A stretch of DNA of 13,179 bases from Acidobacteriaceae bacterium (GTDB taxonomy: Bacteria > Acidobacteriota > Terriglobia > Terriglobales > Acidobacteriaceae), in assembly GCA_030044455.1 (NCBI GenBank), contig JASHVU010000596.1:1-13179 (forward strand). The letters are read 5' to 3'. The notes under the pieces were generated by a model that saw nothing but the letters and a program-made list of their open reading frames with translations, had not been told where the DNA came from and did not search any database. Position numbers and translations under genes: made by a program. Positions 7,679-13,179 of the stretch are shown here, piece after piece (position 1 is the stretch's first letter; each line of letters begins with the position of its first letter).

Positions 7679-8053
7679 TTAGAACTGCATCCCCATCACC
7701 TGCTGATAGGCCTGCACGGCCTTGTTGCGCACGGCCAGCGCCATCTCGAATGTCATCTCCGCTTTCTGAGTTGCGATCATCGCCTGATGCACATCGACGC
7801 CGTTCCCGGTCATCAGGCCGGTTACGGCTGCGCGGGCCTGGGACTCGAGTTCCTGCACCTGGCTCACCGCATCGGTGAGCAAATCCGAAAACGGAGCTCC
7901 CTGCCCGTTTCCGCCCCCTGCAGAGAGTGCTGGAGTGAGCCCTGGAGAGAGTGGCCCGAGATTTGACCCGCCGGCAGCCGAGGCCGGCCCGGTCAATCCA
8001 CTCAGAGGGGTGCCGGTAAGCGCGGTGTTGATTGGAGCGATCGACGGTAGCAT
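7679..8053 (-). CDS. fliE: FliE, rod-MS ring adaptor protein
   Basis: FliE is exported early and joins the MS ring and export gate to the proximal rod. The 124 residues contain the full family domain at about 53-124. It ends in VDVHQAMIATQKAEMTFEMA followed by VRNKAVQAYQQVMGMQF, the family's C-terminal signature (A-x-x-K-A then VRNKxxxAYQEhMxMQ). The first 50 residues are Gly/Pro/Ser-rich and probably disordered, making it slightly longer than the usual 100-115. AGGGAGG lies 4 nt before the ATG, one of the better ribosome binding sites in the operon. It lies 30 nt after flgC and 34 nt before fliF. Confidence 0.95.
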   Translation of the reverse strand: MLPSIAPINTALTGTPLSGLTGPASAAGGSNLGPLSPGLTPALSAGGGNGQGAPFSDLLTDAVSQVQELESQARAAVTGLMTGNGVDVHQAMIATQKAEMTFEMALAVRNKAVQAYQQVMGMQF

Positions 8054-8083
8054 TGTGCCTCCCTATCCCGGCAGCTTTTCCGG

Positions 8084-8623
8084 TTACGACTTGGCAATTT
8101 CGAGCGCCGACGCGATCATGCCCTTCTCGGCCTGCACGGCGGAACTGTTGAGGCCGTAGGCGCGGGTGGCGCCCATCAGGTCGACCATCTCGGAAATGGG
8201 GTTGATATCGGGATACTCAACGTAACCATCCGGACCGGCATCGGGATGCCCCGGATCGTAGCGGCGCAGCGGCGGCGAAGGGTCCTCAACCACTCCGGCG
8301 ATGTGCACCCCCGGCGCCACGGCAACATTTCCTGTCGATCCCGGTGCCGAAGAAACGAGCCCTGAAGAAACCAGCGCCGAAGAGGCCAGCCCCGATCCCG
8401 GCGCAAGCCCCCCCTTCCCGGCTCCCCATGCGGTGCTCATGGAATCGAGAAACCTGGTATCGCCGCTGTCGGCGGCAAACACCACGTGCTGGCGATGATA
8501 CGGTCCGCCTGTCGCTGTGCGCGTGGTCTCGGCATTGGCCATGTTGGCGGCCACCACCTCGGCGCGAACCCGCTCCGCCTGCATGGCCTCGCCCGATGCG
8601 TCCATCATTCCGAAGAGGTTCAT
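8084..8623 (-). CDS. flgC: FlgC, proximal rod protein, with a repeat-bearing insertion
   Basis: FlgC is one of the proximal rod proteins, exported through the flagellar type III system without a cleaved signal. The N-terminal rod motif is MQAERVRAEVVAANMANAET (14-33, the family's ASxxANxxT-like region). The C-terminal half has YDPGHPDAGPDGYVEYPDIN (122-141) and EMVDLMGATRAYGLN (145-159), both close to the family pattern. At 179 residues it is about 35-45 longer than common FlgC. The excess lies at about 65-102 and is Gly/Ser/Ala/Val-rich, including an in-frame five-residue repeat LASSA-LVSSG-LVSSA. The start has CAGGAG 8 nt upstream of ATG. It lies 69 nt after flgB and 30 nt before fliE. Confidence 0.96.
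   Translation of the reverse strand: MNLFGMMDASGEAMQAERVRAEVVAANMANAETTRTATGGPYHRQHVVFAADSGDTRFLDSMSTAWGAGKGGLAPGSGLASSALVSSGLVSSAPGSTGNVAVAPGVHIAGVVEDPSPPLRRYDPGHPDAGPDGYVEYPDINPISEMVDLMGATRAYGLNSSAVQAEKGMIASALEIAKS
8346..8390. repeat. Three 15-bp in-frame tandem repeats inside flgC
   Basis: On the plus strand the units gccgaagaaacgagc (8346-8360), cctgaagaaaccagc (8361-8375) and gccgaagaggccagc (8376-8390) follow one another without spacers. On the coding strand they give the pentapeptides LASSA, LVSSG and LVSSA. The length is a multiple of three, so copy changes would keep the flgC frame. Confidence 0.9.
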
Positions 8624-8692
8624 CGTTCAAGCTCCTGTTTTGCGAGTCGTGATGCAGCGATCGTGAATCGAACCCGCATCCACTGCCCCAAC

Positions 8693-9061
8693 TCACTTGC
8701 CGCTGTCGGAGTGAATGGCGTCCATCACCCGCTGATATTCTTCACGCAGCAACGCCACTCCGGTTTTGAATCTGAGCTGCGCCTCGGCAAGATTCAGGCC
8801 CTCGCGATCCATGGAGACGTTGTTGCCGTCAGGCCGCGCAATCAAGCCATCCACATCCTTAACCCGCACCCGTTTCGGCCCACGGCTTCCCTCCACATCG
8901 TTGATCGCTTCGCGCATCTCGGCTTCAAAGTCCATCCCCACGGTCTTATAGCCGGGCGTGTCGATGTTGGCCATGTTGGCCGCGGTCAGCTTGACCTCTG
9001 CCGTGGCCAGGTCAAGAAACCGCGCTATCTGATCGCTGAGCATGGTTTCAACCTGCATCAT
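8693..9061 (-). CDS. flgB: FlgB, proximal rod protein
   Basis: FlgB is a proximal rod subunit placed next to FliE at the base of the rod. The 122 residues include the rod signature AANMANIDTPGYKTVGMDFE (27-46), matching the family's N-x-ANxxTPGYKA-x-DFE pattern. The C-terminal helix AQLRFKTGVALLREEYQRVMDAI corresponds to the family's ENxLKYQxxxxLLxxKxxxLxxAI. Two ATG codons are adjacent (residues 1 and 2); AAGGAGGG lies about 5 nt before the first. It is the first structural gene of the operon and begins 72 nt after the sigma-54 activator gene. I found no clear sigma-54 (GG-N10-GC) promoter in that 72-nt gap. Confidence 0.96.
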   Translation of the reverse strand: MMQVETMLSDQIARFLDLATAEVKLTAANMANIDTPGYKTVGMDFEAEMREAINDVEGSRGPKRVRVKDVDGLIARPDGNNVSMDREGLNLAEAQLRFKTGVALLREEYQRVMDAIHSDSGK

Positions 9062-9133
9062 CGAACCCTCCTTTGCGCGCGGATTGAAACTTCATCAACC
9101 CTCGAATCAAAACTCCTGTTTGAAAGCCCACCC

Positions 9134-10489
9134 CTAGTTCATCACCCGCCCAAAGTCGATCTCGGCCGCGGTCAGCACCGGCGAGTCCCCGGCCAGAATC
9201 ACGCCCCGTTCCAGCACGTGCTCCAGTTCGCGCACATTGCCCGGCCAGTCGTGAGCCGCCAGCTTGGCCATCGCGTTCTCATCCACCCGCTTCAAAGGTG
9301 ACTGGCGCCCCAACTCTTGCATGAAATGGGCCACAAGCAGCGACAGATCCTGAGCATGCTCAGAGAGTGCCGGAGTACGAATGAGAAAAACTGCAAGTCG
9401 GTAGTAAAGGTCGGAGCGAAACGCGCCCGCCTGCGCATGTTCGGCCAGCGGCCGGTGCGTAGCCGCGATGATGCGCACATCCACCTTGACTGTCTCGTTG
9501 TCGCCCACGCGCTGCAGTTCTCCGCACTCCACAAAACGCAACAGCTTCGATTGCAGCGCCAGCGGCATCTCGCCAATCTCGTCGAGAAACAGCGTGCCGC
9601 CGTCTGCCGCTTCAATCCGCCCCATGCGTCCCTGCACCGCGCCGGTAAATGCGCCGCGGGTATGTCCAAAGAGTTCGGCCTCCAGCAGCGACTCGGGAAT
9701 CGCCGCGCAGTTGATGGCGACAAATGGCTTGCGGGAGCGGGTCGACAGCCGGTGCACGGCCTCGGCCACAATCTCTTTGCCCGAGCCGGTCGGCCCTTCG
9801 ATCAACACCGGCGTAAGCCGCGGCGCCACCAGCCGCACCCGGCGGCTGACCTCAATCATGCATGCCGCATTGCCAATCAGCTCCGGCAGCCGCTCGACTG
9901 CCGGTGGCCGGTTCGAGACGGGCTGTCGCTCGGTGCTTTCAATCGATTCAATGCGGCGCGGCAACAGTTCCAAAGGCGAAGCCTCCTCTGCGGCCGGCGG
10001 CCCATTTCGAGAGACCTCGCTTACGCAATGTCCGGCTTTCGCCAGCCCGGGCGCGACCAATGCAGCCGGCGGCGCGGACGGAGGCTCAGCCAGCTCGGGA
10101 GCGGTGTTCCAGGCTGCCGTGTCCGTGTCCTGGCTCTGCCGCATCGCATATAGGAGCTCCTGCCGGTAGGGGCTGCGGGGCGCATCCGAATGACCGGTTC
10201 CATCGGCGGAGACAATGTCCACGTTGGGAAAGCTGCTGCGAAAATCGGTGATGAACTCAGCCAGATCGAGATCGGGTAGCCAGGAATCGACGATGACCGC
10301 TTCGAGGGACGTGGCTTCGGCCTCGGCCCATGCCTCGGCCCCGCCCTCGGCCTCGTGCACCTTCCAGCGCAGGCCAGTGAGCGTATGCGCCAGCCGCTCG
10401 CGAAAGCTGCGGTCGGCGCTGGTGACCAGAGCCGTGCGTTGCCGGTTGCGATAGGCGGGAGGAAATGCCGGGGCTGCAAAAGTCTGCAT
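9134..10489 (-). CDS. Sigma-54-dependent AAA+ activator, degenerate receiver, no HTH
   Basis: A transcriptional activator of the NtrC/FleQ/FlgR superfamily, probably switching on flagellar promoters by remodelling sigma-54 RNA polymerase. It has 451 residues. Residues 15-100 look like a receiver fold: an Asp at the phospho-acceptor position (VIVDSWLP, Asp68) remains, but the usual acidic pair at the first strand is Ser-Ala and no matching Lys follows. A low-complexity Pro/Ala/Glu linker (about 100-195) follows. The AAA+ domain (about 202-435) is complete: Walker A GPTGSGKE (232-239), sigma-54 loop GAFTGA (279-284), Walker B GGTLFLDEIGEM (297-308), FRSDLYYRL with its Arg finger region, and WPGNVREL (415-422). 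The protein ends at residue 451, just after the C-lid helices, so the Fis-type DNA-binding domain is missing. ATG 10489 is preferred to an upstream TTG because AAGGAG sits 8 nt before it. Confidence 0.93.
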   Translation of the reverse strand: MQTFAAPAFPPAYRNRQRTALVTSADRSFRERLAHTLTGLRWKVHEAEGGAEAWAEAEATSLEAVIVDSWLPDLDLAEFITDFRSSFPNVDIVSADGTGHSDAPRSPYRQELLYAMRQSQDTDTAAWNTAPELAEPPSAPPAALVAPGLAKAGHCVSEVSRNGPPAAEEASPLELLPRRIESIESTERQPVSNRPPAVERLPELIGNAACMIEVSRRVRLVAPRLTPVLIEGPTGSGKEIVAEAVHRLSTRSRKPFVAINCAAIPESLLEAELFGHTRGAFTGAVQGRMGRIEAADGGTLFLDEIGEMPLALQSKLLRFVECGELQRVGDNETVKVDVRIIAATHRPLAEHAQAGAFRSDLYYRLAVFLIRTPALSEHAQDLSLLVAHFMQELGRQSPLKRVDENAMAKLAAHDWPGNVRELEHVLERGVILAGDSPVLTAAEIDFGRVMN

Positions 10490-10497
10490 GAATCTGT

Positions 10498-10503
10498 CTC
10501 CTT
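10498..10503 (-). promoter_or_regulatory. Ribosome binding site deciding the sigma-54 activator start
   Basis: AAGGAG on the minus strand lies 8 nt before ATG (10489-10487). An in-frame TTG at 10513 lies upstream of this site and has no comparable purine-rich sequence, so the ATG is the better start. Confidence 0.75.
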
Positions 10504-10534
10504 GAAAACGCAAAAAATATGGAAAGGCCGATCG

Positions 10535-11272
10535 CTAGTTGGCGAAGGGGAACGGGACCGCTTTGCTTTGCGTTGCGGGCAGCCCAATCGTCGCCGCCAG
10601 CTCCGCTTCTGAGGGCACCACGTACCCGCGCCCACGCACGGTGCGAATCAAAAGTCCCGGCGGTGCATCCTTCAGCTTGCGGCGCAGATAGTTGATGTAG
10701 ACATCCACTATGTTGGTGGTCTGGGCCGGCTCCATGTTCCATACCGAATCCAGCAACTCAACTCGCGAGATGCATTGGCCGCGATTGAGCATCAGCTGCT
10801 CCAGCAATGCAAATTCCTTATTGGTGAGCACGATCTGGTCTGCGCCGCGCCTGGCGCTGTGATCCAGCCGGTCAAGCTCCAGATCGCCGGCCCGCAGCTT
10901 GAGCTTGGCGTCGCGTTTGCGCCTGAGCAGCGCCCTGCATCGTGCCCTGAGTTCGTGCAGGCTGAACGGCTTGACCATCAAGTCGTCCGCACCCCGGTCG
11001 AGGCAGCGCACCCGTGTATCCACCTCCTGGCGGCCGGTCAGCACCAGCACTGGCAAATCGGCGTTCAGTGCCCGCATCTCCGCAAGCGCCGTTTCACCGT
11101 CCTTGACCGGCATGTTGAGATCCAGAATTGTAAGATCCGGCAAATCTTCACGGAACGCATCCACGGCCGCACCCCCGTCATAAACCACCCGGGTGCGGTG
11201 TCCATCAGCCTCCAGTCCCCTGCTCAGAAACAGGGCCAGTGCCTTGTCGTCTTCGGCAATCAGTAACCTCAT
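10535..11272 (-). CDS. OmpR/PhoB-family response regulator
   Basis: A two-component DNA-binding regulator. The N-terminal receiver (1-118) is complete: acidic pocket Glu7-Asp8-Asp9, phospho-acceptor Asp51 (ILDLNMPVKDG), Thr79 (VLTGR) and Lys101 in VKPFS. The C-terminal winged helix (about 125-220) has LTNKEFALLEQLMLNRGQ, the recognition-helix region NIVDVYINYLRRKLKD and the wing RTVRGRGYVV, all typical of OmpR/PhoB. About 25 extra residues follow. Length (245) is slightly above the usual 220-235. No partner histidine kinase lies in the window, so it is an orphan locally. It precedes the sigma-54 activator by 45 nt and is likely cotranscribed with it. A connection with flagellar control is inferred from position only. 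Confidence 0.95.
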   Translation of the reverse strand: MRLLIAEDDKALALFLSRGLEADGHRTRVVYDGGAAVDAFREDLPDLTILDLNMPVKDGETALAEMRALNADLPVLVLTGRQEVDTRVRCLDRGADDLMVKPFSLHELRARCRALLRRKRDAKLKLRAGDLELDRLDHSARRGADQIVLTNKEFALLEQLMLNRGQCISRVELLDSVWNMEPAQTTNIVDVYINYLRRKLKDAPPGLLIRTVRGRGYVVPSEAELAATIGLPATQSKAVPFPFAN

Positions 11273-11436
11273 GAGCCTACCCTCGTGATCGCGGCCTCAC
11301 TCGTTCTCTCGCCTGCCGCCTCATCGCTGCCCCTTAGCGGTTGCTAAAAGTGCGCGCAGTTCCACCTTCTCGCCGCGCAAGAAAGAACTCAAGATTAGAA
11401 GCAAGAAATAGAGCCGCGTGCAGTGCAGAATTGAAT

Positions 11437-11501
11437 CGGGAAAAATGGAGTGCAATTTAGGGCGGAAAAATGCGGAACCGTGATCACGGTCACGGAAAAA
11501 T
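11437..11501. promoter_or_regulatory. 14-bp palindrome flanked by three CGG(G)AAAAAT copies
   Basis: The 288-nt gap between the GGDEF gene and the response regulator gene holds a perfect palindrome, accgtgatcacggt, at 11477-11490. Around it are three direct repeats on the plus strand: cgggaaaaat (11437-11446), cggaaaaat (11463-11471) and cggaaaaat (11493-11501). The cluster lies about 165-230 nt upstream of the response regulator start and about 60-125 nt after the GGDEF stop. It could be an operator region or part of a transcription end; there is no T-run after the palindrome on the minus strand to favour a Rho-independent terminator. A small inverted repeat, ttagcggttgctaa, lies nearer the regulator at 11335-11348. 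No other gene is visible in this gap. Confidence 0.4.
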
Positions 11502-11560
11502 CACTCGAGGATCAAGCACGCATTCAGTTCGCCTGCTCACGCCGCATGGCTTCGCCTCAT

Positions 11561-12661
11561 TTAACGCGTCGCGGATCCTTGTTCACGGCCGCTCCCTATA
11601 CTGGCCGGCCCATCTTTATGGGCTCGAGTCTTCTCCTCGTACATCGCCGCGTCAGCCCGTGCTACCAGGTCATTCAACAGTTCGTCCGGTTTGTGCTCCG
11701 CCAGACCGATCGCCGCATCCACTCGCAGTTTGACCGTGCCCGAAGGCGCGTGCAACTCATAGTTCCCGCACACCCATCGGCGCACCCGTTCGACCTGTTG
11801 CTCGGCATCTTTAAGCGATCCCTCGAAGACAATCATGAACTCATCTCCGCCCCATCGGCCGATGGCATCGGTCGAACGGCATGCGGACTTAAGTTCCCCT
11901 GCAAATTGCTTGAGCAGTTCGTCGCCGGTCACATGCCCATAATGGTCGTTCACGGCCTTAAATCCGTTTAAATCCGCAATCGCCGCACAAAAGCCCGCAC
12001 CCGCCGCAATCCGGTCTTCAATCAGCGTCTCAACGCACAGCCTGCTGCGCAGTCCGGTAAGTCCATCGCGGAAGGCAATCTTCTCAGCCTCCTCAAGCTT
12101 CACCTGGTAAGCAGATACTTCAGTTTTGAGTTCGTCGATCGCGGCCTTCCCTTCCTCATTCATCCGGTCGATTGAGCTCTTCAGCTCTACCGCGCTTCTC
12201 TCAATCGAGGCACGAATCTCAGTCAGATCTTCAAGACTGACGATCTCCTTTAGCCGGGTCGTAACGTTCTCAATCTGTCCTGCGCAGCGCTGATCTCTGG
12301 CTCCCAACGACTCGGCAGTTCGCGCCATCACCAGAAGCAGCTCCTTCACTTCCCGTGCCTTACCCTGATAATGCTTGGCAGATCTCCGCCCCCACGCACC
12401 AAGCTCCTCTTTCACGGAAGCTTCTGTCGTGCCCAGTGCTCTAGCGCCCATCGAGACCGCCAGCCCTGCCTTCAGATTGGCAAGATGGTCCTTGAGGCCG
12501 CCGCCCAGTCCCGGACATGCGTCGAGGCTGCAGTTGCCCATTTCCACCAGCGCCGAGCCATAAGCCGAGAGAGCAGCTCGCACTCGCTCATTCTCCTTGG
12601 GTTCAAGCTCGGAATCTTGTTGCCAACGGTCAGAATCCAGATACTTCTTGATCGAAATCAT
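11561..12661 (-). CDS. GGDEF diguanylate cyclase (soluble)
   Basis: Makes the second messenger cyclic di-GMP from two GTP; high levels usually favour adhesion over swimming. The 366 residues divide into an N-terminal all-helical region of no family I recognise (1-190, with a coiled-coil-like Glu/Lys/Leu-rich stretch at about 135-195) and a C-terminal GGDEF domain (about 195-345). In the domain RDGLTGLRSR (198-207), the metal-binding Asp230 in ADLNGFKAVNDHYGH, and GGDEF (271-275) are intact. RSTD (262-265) lies exactly five residues before GGDEF, the position of the product-inhibition I-site. No membrane segment or signal peptide is visible, so it acts in the cytoplasm. The ATG at 12661 is about 12 nt after GGAGGAG, a rather long spacing. 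No EAL domain follows. Confidence 0.95.
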   Translation of the reverse strand: MISIKKYLDSDRWQQDSELEPKENERVRAALSAYGSALVEMGNCSLDACPGLGGGLKDHLANLKAGLAVSMGARALGTTEASVKEELGAWGRRSAKHYQGKAREVKELLLVMARTAESLGARDQRCAGQIENVTTRLKEIVSLEDLTEIRASIERSAVELKSSIDRMNEEGKAAIDELKTEVSAYQVKLEEAEKIAFRDGLTGLRSRLCVETLIEDRIAAGAGFCAAIADLNGFKAVNDHYGHVTGDELLKQFAGELKSACRSTDAIGRWGGDEFMIVFEGSLKDAEQQVERVRRWVCGNYELHAPSGTVKLRVDAAIGLAEHKPDELLNDLVARADAAMYEEKTRAHKDGPASIGSGREQGSATR

Positions 12662-12679
12662 CGGTCATCCAAGCTCCTC

Positions 12680-12740
12680 CGGGAACGCACCCGCACGAGC
12701 ACGCCTCACCCTGTTTCCATCGGCAGAAATAGGGTTCCCG
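12680..12740 (-). promoter_or_regulatory. Possible structured mRNA leader of the GGDEF gene
   Basis: On the minus strand CGGGAAC (12740-12734) can pair with GTTCCCG (12686-12680), a 7-bp perfect stem whose 3' arm directly abuts the GAGGAG ribosome binding site. Inside, ACCCT-A-TTTC (12735-12726) can pair with GAAA-C-AGGGT (12717-12708), leaving an 8-nt loop and one A-C mismatch. The two stems share the bases at 12734-12735. A second upstream GGGAACG (12782-12776) can pair with the same CGTTCCC arm. This layout suggests a leader that could fold in two ways near the translation start. It does not match the c-di-GMP (GEMM) consensus that I know. Evidence is complementarity only. Confidence 0.3.
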
Positions 12741-12754
12741 TTCAGCCGGCTGAA
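12741..12754. repeat. 14-bp perfect palindrome next to an A/T tract
   Basis: ttcagccggctgaa reads the same on both strands. On the plus strand it runs into a run of A, equivalent to a T-run before it on the minus strand. It is therefore not a normal Rho-independent terminator for either direction. It could be a dimeric protein-binding site between the divergent genes or a 5-bp hairpin with a CCGG loop in the GGDEF leader. Confidence 0.5.
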
Positions 12755-12989
12755 AAAAACAAAGACGCCTGGTAACGTTCCCTCCGTTTTTTATTTCGCT
12801 CGAAACCATCTCCATTGAATGACTTGGAGTTTCCAAACCGCCTCGCCATCCCAGCGCATATCATGAGACTGCCAAAAAGGTTACTGAAGTTTACCCGAAG
12901 GATTCCTGAAGCATTAAAAAACGCTATGGATACTCGGTGCGCCTCGCCGATTCTAAATACAGAAGTAATCTGCATCAGGAGTGGGACGG

Positions 12990-13179
12990 GTGGATTGGAG
13001 TAAACTGCCAGATCTTGCGGCCGTGGCACTGTTGACTTGTGCCTTTGCCTCGGTCGCTCATCGCGGGCGCAGTGCGGCGTCAGGCCTCTGGCTCACTGGA
13101 TGGCTGCTCATTGATCTGCATTTCGCGGCCTCCCTTCTCCTGACCCAAAATGCATTCATGCAGAATCTGCTGCTCCTGG
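12990..13179 (+). CDS. Membrane protein N-terminus, probably a membrane-bound signalling enzyme (partial)
   Basis: An open frame runs from GTG at 12990 to the right edge (63 codons, no stop). AGGAG (12977-12981) lies 8 nt before this GTG; another in-frame GTG at 12981 overlaps that site, and an in-frame TAA lies at 12966, so the start must be here. The product begins VDWSKLPDLAAVALLTCAFA, then a short basic loop (HRGRS), then a second hydrophobic stretch SGLWLTGWLLIDLHFAASLL, so at least two membrane helices. The pattern resembles the membrane input region of acidobacterial GGDEF diguanylate cyclases as I remember it, but no catalytic domain is inside the window. It is divergent from the other GGDEF gene. 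Confidence 0.6.
   Translation, partial: MDWSKLPDLAAVALLTCAFASVAHRGRSAASGLWLTGWLLIDLHFAASLLLTQNAFMQNLLLL

Larger units (their letters stand above)
12662..12989. other. Divergent intergenic region between two signalling genes
   Basis: This 328-nt stretch separates the minus-strand GGDEF gene from the plus-strand partial gene and should hold both promoters. It is AT-richer than the genes. The half next to the GGDEF gene carries several inverted repeats (listed separately). The other half has A-tracts and a short inverted repeat, ttggagtttccaa, at about 12824-12836. Open frames crossing it on either strand have no ribosome binding site or recognisable family and are treated as chance. I could not assign a -35/-10 pair with confidence. 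Confidence 0.5.

Noticed and set aside
8655..8685. tRNA T-arm-like sequence (GGTTCGATTC on the minus strand) in the flgB-flgC gap
   Set aside because: The bases around it form only a partial T-stem, and the gap of 69 nt has no room for an anticodon arm or acceptor stem. It is probably chance rather than a tRNA or attachment site.
9062..9133. Sigma-54 promoter upstream of flgB
   Set aside because: I looked for GG-N10-GC with the usual flanking bases in the gap before flgB and found no acceptable match. A promoter could lie further upstream inside the activator gene.
11477..11490. Rho-independent terminator of the GGDEF gene
   Set aside because: The palindrome has no loop of its own and no T-run directly after it on the minus strand.
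12662..12800. Known c-di-GMP (GEMM) riboswitch upstream of the GGDEF gene
   Set aside because: The conserved GEMM core sequences that I know are not present on either strand; only generic stems are seen.
12630..12836. 68-codon minus-strand frame overlapping the GGDEF start
   Set aside because: It has Cys-rich but unfamiliar content, no clear ribosome binding site, and it follows the inverted repeats that better explain the region. A leader peptide cannot be fully excluded.

Overview
The window is the proximal half of a flagellar gene cluster. All its genes are on the minus strand, so the transcription order is right to left. The order is flgB, flgC, fliE, fliF, fliG, fliH, fliI, fliJ, fliK, which is the same core order as in many bacterial fla operons (for example the Bacillus fla/che operon). 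The DNA is GC-rich, with long spurious open frames opposite the real genes. The putative N-terminal membrane segment of a second cyclase at the right edge, together with this gene content, suggests Acidobacteriota (Terriglobia). That is recognition from memory, not a proof.

Right part (about 9.1-13.2 kb): signalling and control. A plus-strand gene, cut by the window edge, starts with a GTG codon and encodes a hydrophobic N-terminus. Divergent from it is a soluble GGDEF diguanylate cyclase with intact active and inhibitory sites. Next come an OmpR/PhoB-type response regulator and a sigma-54 activator. The activator has a degenerate receiver domain and lacks the usual C-terminal helix-turn-helix. 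No histidine kinase is present in the window.

Middle part (about 2.3-9.1 kb): the structural and export genes. FlgB and FlgC are proximal rod proteins, FliE is the rod/MS-ring adaptor, FliF the MS ring and FliG the rotor/switch protein. FliH, FliI and FliJ are the export ATPase complex. Gaps are short (1-nt overlap to about 72 nt), consistent with one long operon downstream of the regulators. fliG begins with TTG.

Left part (1-2.3 kb): fliK, the hook-length ruler, lies after a 168-nt gap. It is followed by a gene-free stretch holding an 11-copy, 16-bp minisatellite (139-314). In the usual order flgD/flgE would follow, outside the window.

The most unusual points are the HTH-less sigma-54 activator, short tandem repeats in three places (the fliK downstream region, the fliG-fliH gap, and in frame inside flgC), and a possible structured leader with competing pairings just before the ribosome binding site of the GGDEF gene. 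Nothing here is clearly a wholly new system.
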